Of a stretch of DNA of 64,000 bases, positions 35,240 to 43,233 are shown one piece after another. The notes beneath the pieces are model-generated. The model worked only from the letters and a program-made list of their open reading frames with translations. It did no database searches and was not told where the DNA came from. The first letter of the stretch is position 1, and each line of letters starts with the position of its first letter. Origin of the DNA: Alphaproteobacteria bacterium. Lineage in GTDB: Bacteria > Pseudomonadota > Alphaproteobacteria > Caulobacterales > Maricaulaceae. The stretch spans positions 1 through 64,000 of the forward strand of contig JAAEZM010000003.1 of assembly GCA_018222865.1 (NCBI GenBank), read 5' to 3'. The position numbers were made by a program, and so were the translations under genes.

Positions 35240-36802
35240 ATGTTCGACGCGCTTACAGAACGGCTTGGCGGTGTATTCGACAAACTCACCGGCCGCGGTG
35301 TCCTTTCGGAAAAGGACGTCGATGCTGCCCTGCGCGAAATCCGTGTCGCTCTTCTTGAAGCCGATGTCGCCCTGCCGGTCGTAAAGGCTGCCACCAAGCA
35401 GATCCGCGAAAAAGCGGTCGGCGAAGACGTGATCCGCGCCGTTGCACCGGGTCAGCAGGTGATCAAGATCGTCCATGACGCACTGGTCGATCTTCTCGGC
35501 GGTGAGGGCGAGCCGGAAGGCCTGCATCTCGATGGCGAACCACCGATCGCGATTTTAATGGCGGGTCTTCAGGGCTCCGGTAAGACCACGACTTCCGCCA
35601 AGCTCGCCAAGCGTCTGAAGGATTTTCACAAGAAGAAAGTCCTCCTGGCCTCACTCGATACACGCCGTCCCGCTGCGATGGAGCAGCTGCAGCAGCTGAG
35701 CGAACAGGTCGAGGTTGGCTTCCTTCCAATCGTCAACGGTCAGAACGCCGTCGATATTGCCAAGCGCGCCATGACCGCCGGCAAGCTGCAAGGCTATGAT
35801 GTCGTTATTCTCGACACGGCCGGCCGCACCTCCATCGATGAAGACATGATGTCTGAGGCGCAGGCCATCGCTGCAGCGACCAATCCGCACGAAACCCTGC
35901 TGGTGGCAGACAGCCTGACCGGTCAGGACGCCGTGGAAACCGCCAAGCGTTTCCATGAACGCCTGCCGCTGACCGGCCTGGTATTGACGCGTATGGATGG
36001 TGATGGCCGCGGCGGTGCAGCGCTCTCCATGCGCCACGTCACCGGCCTGCCGATCAAATTCCTCGGCGTCTCGGAGAAGCCCGACGGGCTGGATGCTTTT
36101 GATGCCAAACGCCTCGCAGGCCGGATCCTTGGCCGCGGCGACATTGTCTCTCTGGTAGAAAAAGCCGCGCAAAACCTCGATGAGGAAAAAGCCGCTCGCA
36201 TGGCCAAGAAAATGGCCAAGGGCAAGTTTGACCTCGAGGACCTTCGCGAACAATTCGGACAGCTCAAGAAGATGGGCGGCCTTGGCGGTATTATGGGCCT
36301 CCTTCCGGGCATGAACAAAGCCATGAAGGCGCAGGCTTCAGCCGCGGGCATGGACGATAAGATGCTCTCTCGTCAGGAAGCGATTATCCTGTCGATGACG
36401 AAGCAGGAGCGCTCCAAGCCGGAAATCCTCAAGGCCAGCCGCAAAAAGCGCATCGCGGCCGGCGCTGGCGTTCAGGTCTCGGACGTCAACAAGCTCATCA
36501 AAATGCATCGCCAGATGGCCGACATGATGAAAAAGGCCGGCAAGAAAGGCCGCGGCGGCCTGGCGGGCATGATGGGCGGTATGGGCGGCGGCATGCCGCC
36601 AGGCATGGGCGGTCAAATGCCCGGCATGAACCCCGCTGATCTCGGCCAGGCGACCCAGGATCTGCTGGGCGGCAAGGCACCGGGCGGCGGCAATCAACTG
36701 CCCGGCCTCGGCGGTTCCAAATCCACACCTTCGCTTCCCGGACTGGGCGGCGCTCCGCAACTCGGTCCAGACGGCCTGCCAATCGGCTTGCCGAAGAAAT
36801 AA
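35240..36802 (+). CDS. ffh: Signal recognition particle protein Ffh
   Basis: GTPase of the signal recognition particle, targeting membrane proteins co-translationally with 4.5S RNA and FtsY. ATG 35240 gives the canonical MFDALTERLGGVFDKL start, 520 residues. G-domain motifs GLQGSGKTTT, DTRRPAAMEQL and DTAGR are seen; the M domain is Met-rich (LMGLLPGMNKAMKAQ) and ends in a Gly/Met/Pro-rich tail as in other alphaproteobacteria. First gene of the ffh-rpsP-rimM-trmD-rplS series. Confidence 0.97.
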   Translation: MFDALTERLGGVFDKLTGRGVLSEKDVDAALREIRVALLEADVALPVVKAATKQIREKAVGEDVIRAVAPGQQVIKIVHDALVDLLGGEGEPEGLHLDGEPPIAILMAGLQGSGKTTTSAKLAKRLKDFHKKKVLLASLDTRRPAAMEQLQQLSEQVEVGFLPIVNGQNAVDIAKRAMTAGKLQGYDVVILDTAGRTSIDEDMMSEAQAIAAATNPHETLLVADSLTGQDAVETAKRFHERLPLTGLVLTRMDGDGRGGAALSMRHVTGLPIKFLGVSEKPDGLDAFDAKRLAGRILGRGDIVSLVEKAAQNLDEEKAARMAKKMAKGKFDLEDLREQFGQLKKMGGLGGIMGLLPGMNKAMKAQASAAGMDDKMLSRQEAIILSMTKQERSKPEILKASRKKRIAAGAGVQVSDVNKLIKMHRQMADMMKKAGKKGRGGLAGMMGGMGGGMPPGMGGQMPGMNPADLGQATQDLLGGKAPGGGNQLPGLGGSKSTPSLPGLGGAPQLGPDGLPIGLPKK

Positions 36803-36842
36803 CCCACTCATTCAAAGACATTCAGACTAAGGAATATCAATC

Positions 36843-37295
36843 ATGGCACTGAAAATTCGTCTCGCCCGTGGCGGCGCAAAAAAGCGTCCTTACTACCGTA
36901 TCGTTGTTGCTGACAGCCGCATGCCGCGCGATGGCCGCTTCATCGAGAAGATCGGCACCTATAACCCGATGCTTCCGAAAGACGGCGAGCGCGTGACCCT
37001 GGATCTGGAAAAGGCCAAGGCCTGGATCGCCAAGGGCGCCAAGCCGAGCGACCGTGTTGGCCGCTTCATCCACCAGATCGAGGCAGATGCCTGGGCCTGG
37101 GAAGCATCCAACAACCCGAACAAGGCGAAGCCGGGCGTGAAAGCTCAAGAGCGCGCTGCGGAAAAGGCTGAAAAAGAAGCCGAGCGCAAGGCCGCTGAAG
37201 AAGAAGCCAAGGCGGCTGCCGCTGCTGAAGCGGAAGCTCCGGCTGAAGAAGCTCCGGCGGAAGAGGCCGCGGCTGAAGAAGAGAAGTCCGAATAG
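36843..37295 (+). CDS. rpsP: 30S ribosomal protein S16 with acidic C-terminal extension
   Basis: The first ~80 residues are standard bS16 ([26 protein letters not shown]). The remaining ~65 residues form an Ala/Glu/Lys repeat ([19 protein letters not shown]), far beyond the core. Long low-complexity tails are frequent in alphaproteobacterial S16. AAGGAATATCA precedes the ATG. 40 bases after ffh. Confidence 0.97.
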   Translation: MALKIRLARGGAKKRPYYRIVVADSRMPRDGRFIEKIGTYNPMLPKDGERVTLDLEKAKAWIAKGAKPSDRVGRFIHQIEADAWAWEASNNPNKAKPGVKAQERAAEKAEKEAERKAAEEEAKAAAAAEAEAPAEEAPAEEAAAEEEKSE

Positions 37296-37311
37296 GATTT
37301 TTCACTCGCAT

Positions 37312-37333
37312 ACCCCCGGCTCCGGCCGGGGGT
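37312..37333 (+). promoter_or_regulatory. Hairpin between rpsP and rimM
   Basis: ACCCCCGGC-tccg-GCCGGGGGT forms a 9-bp stem with a tetraloop, 17 bases after the rpsP stop and 20 before rimM. No T tract follows. Hairpins here commonly reduce rimM/trmD expression relative to ribosomal protein genes; that role is inference. Confidence 0.6.
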
Positions 37334-37352
37334 GTGGTGAGAGGGGCACGAC

Positions 37353-37901
37353 ATGTCCAAACCAGCTGACGATCTGGTATTCGTTGCGGCGATCGCCGGA
37401 GCGCATGGGATTAAGGGCGAGTGCAAGGTGAAGAGCTTCACCGGCAAGCCCGAGGCCCTGTTCGATTACGGTCCCTTTCTCAATGAGAAGGGCGAGGTGA
37501 TTTACACGCCTCAGCGCTGGCGCCTGAACAAGGACGCCTTCATCGTCTCTTTCACCCAGAAAATGACCCGTGACGACGCTCAGGCTGCTCGCGGAACAAA
37601 GCTCTACGTCCCCCGCTCCGCCTTGCCGGAGCTGGAGGAAGATGAATACTACCACTCCGATCTCATCGGATTGAAAGTCCAATTACTGGACGGCTCGCCC
37701 ATGGGCAAAGTCCGCGCCGTCCATGATTTCGGCTCCGGCGATATTCTAGAGATCGTCGATAGCCCGGATCGCCGCGGCGCCTGGATGATCCCCTTCACCC
37801 TGGAACAAGTCCCGCATGTGTCGATCAATGAGGGTGTCGTTACTATCGATCCGCTCGAAGAGATCGAAGGGGACAAGGGCCGGGATACCAACACGCTCTA
37901 A
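37353..37901 (+). CDS. rimM: Ribosome maturation factor RimM
   Basis: Assembly factor for the 30S head, binding S19. 182 residues: N-terminal domain starts VFVAAIAGAHGIKGECKVKSF and the C-terminal PRC-barrel includes DLIGLKVQLLDGSPMGKVRAVHDFGSGDILEI and PFTLEQVPHVSI. The final 43 residues exist a second time at 38962-39093 as a fragment, so the present 3' end may be a replacement rather than the ancestral one. Confidence 0.95.
   Translation: MSKPADDLVFVAAIAGAHGIKGECKVKSFTGKPEALFDYGPFLNEKGEVIYTPQRWRLNKDAFIVSFTQKMTRDDAQAARGTKLYVPRSALPELEEDEYYHSDLIGLKVQLLDGSPMGKVRAVHDFGSGDILEIVDSPDRRGAWMIPFTLEQVPHVSINEGVVTIDPLEEIEGDKGRDTNTL
37773..37825 (+). repeat. 53-bp direct repeat, copy 1 (inside rimM 3' end)
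   Basis: Starts CGCGGCGCCTGGATGATCCC and ends CATGTGTCGAT. It is identical over 53 bp to 38962-39014 in the same orientation. Similarity continues to the stop codons but diverges, whereas the bases before the repeat differ, so the repeat edges look like recombination junctions. Confidence 0.9.
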
Positions 37902-37994
37902 GTGCCAGAGATGTGATAGGCATGGACAATAGGTAATAATCATTCCAGCCACTGATCAGTTAACTCCTAACGTCAAGCGTCGTAGGAGAAAAGC

Positions 37995-38813
37995 ATGATC
38001 GCCGGGCTGGATATCGATCACATTATGATCGCGTGTGATGATCCGCGTACTGATTTCGAAACCTTCAAAGAGCTAACCGGCTATCCCGAGGCTTGGCCCT
38101 ATAATGATTTTGGCGCCATCAAGACCGGAGCGATCTGGGTTGGACAGACCGCAATTGAGTTTGCGAAGCTGGAGGGCGCAAAGTCCTACCCGCCTCGCAT
38201 CGCTGGACTGGCATTGTCGAGCAGTCTTGAGCCATGGGATTTGGCAGACGCCCTAAAAGGCCTGGGAATATCCCATGTTCCCCCCACCCATATCGCACCA
38301 GATTCGGAAGATCGCCTTTCCTGGGTAAATCTGATGATTGGCGGATTTCTGACGGGTGAGCCACGGACGCTCTGGCTCGGGCGGCGATTTGGGGGCGGAT
38401 CAGGATTTGCCCGCTGGATGTCGCGTATGGCTGAGAACATGGCCGCCAAGCCGGGCGGACTTCAGCGCCTCAATGGTGTCCTTGATAAACAAATGGCATT
38501 TTTCATCCGCTACCTGCCGGAGCAAACAGCCATTGATCAACGCGCAGCAGCTCAGCTTTCACTCTCCAGCACAATATCCGCTCGCATAGAGATCGGTCTC
38601 GGTGCAAGCGCCCTCCAAGCCGGGAACTGGTCAAGCCTGATCGGTTCGGACATCACCCCTGGCTGTGAGTGGGAAAGCCCCAGTGGCACCGTTCTCAGTT
38701 TCTTGACAACGGATCGCGCCGAGCTTCAGCGCATTGTTCTGACTGTCACTTCACCGCCACGCGCACCTCTACCCCTTCACTTGGGTGATCTGATCGAGTT
38801 TCGAGAGGCCTGA
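37995..38813 (+). CDS. Glyoxalase-like domain protein inserted behind rimM
   Basis: 272 residues starting LDIDHIMIACDDPRTDFETFKELTGY, a vicinal-oxygen-chelate (glyoxalase) strand-helix pattern of the PF13468-like type. The central part is unrelated to any motif I know. AGGAGAAAAGC precedes the ATG. It sits between rimM and trmD, where a conserved operon is expected, and is bracketed by two copies of the rimM 3' end, so it probably arrived by insertion. Substrate unknown. Confidence 0.75.
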   Translation: MIAGLDIDHIMIACDDPRTDFETFKELTGYPEAWPYNDFGAIKTGAIWVGQTAIEFAKLEGAKSYPPRIAGLALSSSLEPWDLADALKGLGISHVPPTHIAPDSEDRLSWVNLMIGGFLTGEPRTLWLGRRFGGGSGFARWMSRMAENMAAKPGGLQRLNGVLDKQMAFFIRYLPEQTAIDQRAAAQLSLSSTISARIEIGLGASALQAGNWSSLIGSDITPGCEWESPSGTVLSFLTTDRAELQRIVLTVTSPPRAPLPLHLGDLIEFREA

Positions 38814-38870
38814 GCTCTATTCGGCCCTCAACTCGCGCTGTTGTGGCCCGATCTTGTTTCTGCCCTGGAC

Positions 38871-38903
38871 TGACTTTGCCCGCCCTCGCCATGACTTTGC
38901 CCG
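38871..38903. repeat. Tandem 12-bp repeat TGACTTTGCCCG
   Basis: TGACTTTGCCCG at 38871-38882 and again at 38892-38903 (21-bp period) lies between the glyoxalase-like gene and the second rimM tail. It may be a scar or an expansion near the insertion junction. It encodes no recognised product. Confidence 0.5.
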
Positions 38904-38961
38904 AGCATCTGATACAGGGCTTTCTCATGAAGCAGGGCGTTTTTGTTTGCACGGTCGTCTT

Positions 38962-39014
38962 CGCGGCGCCTGGATGATCCCCTTCACCCTGGAACAAGTC
39001 CCGCATGTGTCGAT
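38962..39014 (+). repeat. 53-bp direct repeat, copy 2
   Basis: Perfect copy of 37773-37825, about 1.19 kb downstream, beginning the rimM remnant described next. The bases before it (GGTCGTCTT) do not match rimM, marking the upstream limit. Confidence 0.9.
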
Positions 39015-39093
39015 TTCCGACGGCATGGTGACGATTGATCCGCTTGAAGAAGTGGAAGGGGATGAGGACCGGGACGAGACGTCGGACGACTGA
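38962..39093 (+). pseudogene. Second 3' end of rimM (truncated fragment)
   Basis: In frame, RGAWMIPFTLEQVPHVSI followed by SDGMVTIDPLEEVEGDEDRD and an acidic end: this is the RimM C-terminus again, with no N-terminal domain and no credible start. The track ORF 38854-39093 is simply the open frame around it. The first 53 bp are identical to rimM; the rest differs at many positions but keeps the protein pattern, so it has been under selection in an intact rimM before being cut off, or came from a different strain. Not a functional gene. Confidence 0.85.
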
Positions 39094-39168
39094 TTTTGCT
39101 GTGTACACTTGCAAGAGCAGTGCGCACTGCTACCCTCCAGGGGTGTAGTTGCACTGGAGCCTTCTGTC

Positions 39169-39537
39169 TTGACGTTTTTAAGTTTGATTGCCGCGCTTGC
39201 GCTGCAGAGCAATGCGCAGCTTCCCGCGCAGCCTGAATACCGCATCGAGCCACAATTCCCGCCCCGAGTAGCCGAAGCTGGATTGGCGGCCAGATGCCGC
39301 GTCGACGCCCGGGTGGGCGAACAAGGCCTCCTCGTTGACATTGTCCCTCAATGTGCGACTTCGCGCCGGTCGCGCGGCCGTACGGACTATGTCGGCATGC
39401 TGGAAAGGGTCTCTCAGCGCGCTGTAGAGCGCTGGACTTTCAATGAGCGCCATATTGGCGAAGAAACCAGCACGTGTTTCACATTTCAGGTGATGGGCGG
39501 CGATCCGCTCAGCGCTATTGAAGACGCCCCGTGCTGA
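39169..39537 (+). CDS. Small exported protein with TonB-C-like fold
   Basis: I prefer TTG 39169, which has GGAG nine bases upstream and starts a signal peptide (LTFLSLIAALALQSNAQ), over the track TTG at 39109. The mature ~105 residues contain PRVAEAGLAARCRVDARVGEQG and AVERWTFNERHIG, the strand-turn pattern of TonB C-terminal domains (G-x-x-x-V followed by W-x-F). Four cysteines (CRV, QC, TCF, PC) could make two disulphides. Not a full TonB; function unknown. Confidence 0.6.
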   Translation: MTFLSLIAALALQSNAQLPAQPEYRIEPQFPPRVAEAGLAARCRVDARVGEQGLLVDIVPQCATSRRSRGRTDYVGMLERVSQRAVERWTFNERHIGEETSTCFTFQVMGGDPLSAIEDAPC

Positions 39538-39608
39538 GCCAGCCTCACCCTGGCTAAGCGAAGTCAACCGCTAGCCGCGCGTCTGCATCCCTGCTAAACC
39601 CGCGCGCC

Positions 39609-40346
39609 ATGACTGACATTGCGCGCACAAATCCCTGGACGGCAAGCGTCCTCACCCTCTTCCCGGACGCCTTTCCCGGGCCTTTGGGTGTATCGATTAT
39701 TCAAACAGCTGCGAATCGTGGGCTTTGGGCGTTAGAAACTGTGGACATCCGGGATTTTTCCCGTCATAAGCACCGCTCCGTGGACGACACCCCGGCCGGC
39801 GGAGGCGCTGGTATGGTGCTCAGGCCGGATGTCGCAGCGGAAGCGATCGATGCGGTACAGTCTCGCTGGGACGGTGAGAAACGGCCGCTGATCTATTTGA
39901 CACCGCGGGGACGACCCATCACTCAAACCCGGGTTCGGGAATGGGCGGCGGGTTCCGGCGTTGTTGTATTTTGTGGACGTTTTGAGGGCCTGGACGAAAG
40001 GGTCATCGAAAGCCGCGAAATGGAAGAGGTCAGTGTTGGCGATGCCGTGCTGGCCGGGGGCGAGGCACCCGCGCAGCTTCTTATTGAAGCCTGTGTGAGA
40101 TTGCTCCCCGGCGTGCTCGGTGACCCGGCATCGGCCGAAGATGAAAGTTTCGAGGGCGATCTCCTCGAATATCCTCACTACACCCGGCCGCGGGTATGGG
40201 AGGAGAAGGAGATCCCGGAAGTGCTGTTGTCGGGGCATCATGGCCAGATCGAGGCCTGGCGTCGGGAACAGTCGGAAGAGATTACGAAGGCGCGCCGGCC
40301 GGACCTTTACGAGCGGTACCTAAGGCGCAAGGAGAATGCACGATGA
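39609..40346 (+). CDS. trmD: tRNA (guanine-37-N1)-methyltransferase TrmD
   Basis: Methylates G37 of tRNAs reading CNN codons to prevent frameshifting. 245 residues of the trefoil-knot SPOUT family: [45 protein letters not shown], and [13 protein letters not shown] are family hallmarks. The usual SGGE appears as LAGGEAPA. Its TGA overlaps the rplS ATG (ATGA). Confidence 0.96.
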   Translation: MTDIARTNPWTASVLTLFPDAFPGPLGVSIIQTAANRGLWALETVDIRDFSRHKHRSVDDTPAGGGAGMVLRPDVAAEAIDAVQSRWDGEKRPLIYLTPRGRPITQTRVREWAAGSGVVVFCGRFEGLDERVIESREMEEVSVGDAVLAGGEAPAQLLIEACVRLLPGVLGDPASAEDESFEGDLLEYPHYTRPRVWEEKEIPEVLLSGHHGQIEAWRREQSEEITKARRPDLYERYLRRKENAR

Positions 40347-40741
40347 ACATGATCGAGCAGCTGGAAAAAGAAGAAGCCGCCCGCGTCCTGGGTGATAAGC
40401 AATTGCCGCAGTTCGATGCTGGCGACACTCTGCGTGTCCACGTCCGCATTAAAGAGGGCGAGCGCGAGCGTATCCAGGTTTATGAAGGCGTCTGCATCGC
40501 CAAGAATGGCGGCGGTCTCAATGAGAGCTATACCGTCCGCAAGATCTCCTTCGGTGAAGGTGTTGAGCGTGTTTTCCCGCTCTACTCCCCGATGGTTGAG
40601 CAGATCGAAGTGAAGCGCCGTGGCCGTGTCCGCCGCGCCAAGCTCTACTATCTCCGCAATCGCCGCGGTAAGTCCGCGCGTATCGCAGAGCGTACGACCG
40701 GTCACGGTATCGAACGCCGCGAGCCGAAGAAAAAGGGCTAA
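40343..40741 (+). CDS. rplS: 50S ribosomal protein L19
   Basis: 132 residues from ATG 40343, which has AAGGAGAATGCACG upstream. The core [60 protein letters not shown] is typical bL19. Coupled to trmD by overlap and closed by a terminator, ending the operon. Confidence 0.97.
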   Translation: MNMIEQLEKEEAARVLGDKQLPQFDAGDTLRVHVRIKEGERERIQVYEGVCIAKNGGGLNESYTVRKISFGEGVERVFPLYSPMVEQIEVKRRGRVRRAKLYYLRNRRGKSARIAERTTGHGIERREPKKKG

Positions 40742-40768
40742 GCCCTCTTCGCATTGCGAGACACAAAC

Positions 40769-40798
40769 AACCCGCTGGCGCAAGCTGGCGGGTTTTTT
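40769..40798 (+). terminator. Intrinsic terminator after rplS
   Basis: AACCCGCTGGC-gcaa-GCTGGCGGGTT followed by TTTT: about nine stem pairs including two GU pairs, with a T run, 28 bases after the rplS stop. Confidence 0.88.
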
Positions 40799-40880
40799 GG
40801 TGTTGGAGCGCGTGAGATAGTCTAGCCTCGCGCCATTCGATCACAGGCTCCCTTTTCGAAATGAAACCGGTCCCAAACGC

Positions 40881-41585
40881 ATGACCCAATCTCTCGTCAT
40901 TCTCACAGGTTCCGGCATTTCGGCGGAGTCAGGCCTGGGCACTTTCCGCGACACTGATGGCATCTGGGCCAAGTTCGACTGGCAGGTATTGGCAACGCCT
41001 GAGGGTTTTCGGACCCAGCCCGAGAACGTCCATGAATTCTACAATGCCCGTCGCGCCGGTCTGAAGAAAGCCGAACCCAATGCCGCGCACTTCGCCCTCG
41101 CCGAACTGGAGAAGGCCTGGATTGCGCGGGGCGGCGATTTCCTGCTGGTGACCCAGAATATCGATAATCTGCATGACCGCGCGGGGTCGGAACGCCTCAT
41201 TCACATGCATGGCGAGCTCAACAAGATGCGCTGCGAGCATTGCGGCTATATCCATGAGGCATTCGACGAAATCACCGTGGACCTGCCCTGTCTCAATTGC
41301 CGTCAGGCCGGCGGTCTGCGTCCACATGTCGTCTGGTTCGGAGAAATGCCGCTGGAGATGGAGCTGATCTATAACCAGCTGGAAAGCTGCGATCTCTTCG
41401 TGGCCATCGGCACTTCAGGCACCGTCTATCCGGCTGCGGGCTTCAGCCAGATTGCCAAACAGGTGGGGGCCCGCTGTATCGAGATCAATCTGGACGATAC
41501 CGAGACGTCACCAATCTTCGATGAACACCGAAAAGGCATGGCTACACAGGCGGTTCCAGCCTGGGTGGCGGAAATAGTGGGCTGA
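40881..41585 (+). CDS. cobB: NAD-dependent protein deacylase (sirtuin, CobB-type)
   Basis: 234 residues. LTGSGISAESGLGTFRD is the NAD-binding loop, TQNIDNLHDRAGS and H110 (HMHGEL) the catalytic centre, and C118, C121, C137 and C140 bind zinc. Y54 and R57 (FYNARR) form the Tyr-x-x-Arg pair that in class III sirtuins recognises succinyl/malonyl lysine, so desuccinylase activity is likely besides deacetylation. Monocistronic after the rplS terminator. Confidence 0.94.
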   Translation: MTQSLVILTGSGISAESGLGTFRDTDGIWAKFDWQVLATPEGFRTQPENVHEFYNARRAGLKKAEPNAAHFALAELEKAWIARGGDFLLVTQNIDNLHDRAGSERLIHMHGELNKMRCEHCGYIHEAFDEITVDLPCLNCRQAGGLRPHVVWFGEMPLEMELIYNQLESCDLFVAIGTSGTVYPAAGFSQIAKQVGARCIEINLDDTETSPIFDEHRKGMATQAVPAWVAEIVG

Positions 41586-41600
41586 GTCCTTAATTAAGGG

Positions 41601-42014
41601 TTAATCCGTCGCGTCCTCAATGGCGTGCATATCATCGTCCGAGAGTCCGAAATGGTGGCCAATTTCGTGTATCAGGACATGCTGGATCATGTGCGCAATC
41701 GTTTCATCACCGCGCGCCACCCATTCCGCCAGGATCGGCTTGCGATAGAGGAAGATCCTGTCGGGCTCGGTCTGGGCCCATGAGATGGATTTCTGGGTGA
41801 GATCAATCCCGTGATAAAGGCCCAAAAGGCCATAGGGATTATCAATCTCCATCATCTTCAGGACATCGGCCTCAGCGAAATCGCGAATAAAGATCGCCAC
41901 ACCCTGCGTCATCACCCGCAATTCCTGCGGCATGGCGTCATAAGCAGCGAAGGCGATACGCTCAAAATCATCGAGCGATATATCAAGCGGATGGGCGATC
42001 TGATGCGGGTACAT
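41601..42014 (-). CDS. Zincin-like metallopeptidase family protein
   Basis: 137 residues with the extended zinc motif HEIGHHFGLSDDDMHAIED (HEXXHxxGxxD). This matches the small conserved predicted metallopeptidase family (PF06262-like) widespread in alphaproteobacteria. Substrate unknown, cytosolic. Divergent from mmcB over a 70-bp region that contains the LexA box, so its transcription could also feel LexA. Confidence 0.88.
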   Translation of the reverse strand: MYPHQIAHPLDISLDDFERIAFAAYDAMPQELRVMTQGVAIFIRDFAEADVLKMMEIDNPYGLLGLYHGIDLTQKSISWAQTEPDRIFLYRKPILAEWVARGDETIAHMIQHVLIHEIGHHFGLSDDDMHAIEDATD

Positions 42015-42067
42015 CCGCCATACTTAGGAAGTGCCTGTGATTGCGCCAAGGGGCCGACTTGTCATGC

Positions 42068-42082
42068 GAACAAATTGGGAAC
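42068..42082 (-). promoter_or_regulatory. LexA (SOS) box GTTC-N7-GTTC upstream of mmcB
   Basis: On the plus strand GAAC aaattgg GAAC, i.e. GTTC-N7-GTTC on the minus strand, the exact direct-repeat LexA operator of alphaproteobacteria. It ends three bases before the GTG start of mmcB, where LexA would block both promoter and ribosome site. In Caulobacter, mmcB is an SOS gene. Confidence 0.8.
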
Positions 42083-42085
42083 ATA

Positions 42086-42547
42086 GTGCCGGACATGGAC
42101 TTGCAGGATGTCTCCTCCACCGCCAATCCGGATATAGATGACGCCCAGGCGCTGATGCGCGGCGCCGCGCGGCTCTTCTGGCAGCTGGGCTATAGCGCGA
42201 TTCCGGAATTCTCCTTGCCAGGGGGGCGACGCGCCGACCTTTTCTGTGTCGGCCGCAAGGGTGAGATCGCGATTATCGAGGTGAAATCGGGTACAGCCGA
42301 TTTCCGCGCCGACAATAAATGGGCGGAATACGGGGAGTTTTGCGACTTCTTCTACTTCGCCGTCTCACAGCGTTTTCCGCACGATCTCATCCCGCATGAT
42401 GTCGGACTGATCATCGCTGACGGTTTTGGTGGAGCGGTGGTCCGCGAGAGCCCTGAGGACAAGCTCGCCGCAGCCCGGCGCAAGGCGATCACCTTGAAAT
42501 TTGCCCGCGCGGCAGCGGACCGGGTGATGCGGCAGGGTGAGGACTAG
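42086..42547 (+). CDS. mmcB: SOS-induced DNA repair protein MmcB
   Basis: MmcB contributes to resistance to mitomycin C in Caulobacter and is under LexA control. About 153 residues from GTG 42086 (ATG 42095 is an alternative; the GGGA-like ribosome site fits the GTG better). RRADLFCVGRKGEIAIIEVKSG has the Asp...Glu-x-Lys layout of PD-(D/E)xK nucleases; YGEFCDFFYFAVSQRFP follows. Its TAG forms CTAG with the DJ-1/PfpI gene. Confidence 0.9.
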   Translation: MPDMDLQDVSSTANPDIDDAQALMRGAARLFWQLGYSAIPEFSLPGGRRADLFCVGRKGEIAIIEVKSGTADFRADNKWAEYGEFCDFFYFAVSQRFPHDLIPHDVGLIIADGFGGAVVRESPEDKLAAARRKAITLKFARAAADRVMRQGED

Positions 42548-43233
42548 CCTGTCCCGGCCAGAACCTCATCCAGCGCATTCTGAAACGCCTCCATGCGCGG
42601 CTTGAAGCGAGACTCAACCGCCGCCTTGATCGCATCAGAGGCTTTGTCCGGTGAGCCCGCATCAACGGGCGGCAGGGGATCATATTCCAGCCCCAGCTGC
42701 ACCGCCTTGGCCAGGTCCTCTCCGGCCAGCTCTTTGAGAATGGTGAAAGCGAAATCAATTCCCGCGGTAACACCTCCCCCGGTGAAGACATTACCGTCCC
42801 GGACCACGCGCGCCTTCACCGGCTCCGCGCCGAGCTGAGCAAGCGCGTCATGATAACGCCAATGGGTCGTCGCGCGCTTACCCTTCAGCAAGCCGGCAGC
42901 CCCGAGAATGAAGGCACCGGTGCACACTGAGGTGATGTATTTCGCCTGCACGGCCTGACGCTTGAGGAAGGAAATCACCTCCTCATCACGCATGGCATCA
43001 TCGACACCAAAGCCCCCCGGGACACAGATGAGATCAAGGTACGGGCAATCCGCCAGCGTCACCGATGGCAGGATGAAGGGTGCACTGTCTGTCTGGACAG
43101 CGTCCAGCGTCTTGGCGACGACATGGATCTCCGCCCCCGGCAGACGACACAAGACCTGTAATGGTCCGGTGAAGTCGAGCTGGGTGACATTGTCGAAGAG
43201 GATGAAGCCAATACGGAAGGGTGTGTCACTCAT
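42544..43233 (-). CDS. DJ-1/PfpI-family protein (isonitrile-hydratase-like)
   Basis: 229 residues. The nucleophile cysteine is in ITSVCTGAFILG, with the DJ-1 elbow (nearby acidic Glu) and the ICVPGGFGVDD loop. The sequence order resembles InhA-like isonitrile hydratases and the amidase-like half of GlxA regulators. It overlaps the preceding AraC-type gene by four bases and is coupled to it. Confidence 0.85.
   Translation of the reverse strand: MSDTPFRIGFILFDNVTQLDFTGPLQVLCRLPGAEIHVVAKTLDAVQTDSAPFILPSVTLADCPYLDLICVPGGFGVDDAMRDEEVISFLKRQAVQAKYITSVCTGAFILGAAGLLKGKRATTHWRYHDALAQLGAEPVKARVVRDGNVFTGGGVTAGIDFAFTILKELAGEDLAKAVQLGLEYDPLPPVDAGSPDKASDAIKAAVESRFKPRMEAFQNALDEVLAGTG

Noticed and set aside
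38854-39093. 79-residue ORF as an independent gene
   Set aside because: Its second half is the RimM C-terminus and its first half is non-matching junction DNA; treated as a rimM remnant.
41588-41604. TTAA-N7-TTAA (perfect CtrA-type repeat) with CCTTAATTAAGG palindrome
   Set aside because: It lies in the 15-base gap between two convergent stops, not in front of any gene, so promoter control is unlikely; probably AT-rich stop-codon coincidence.
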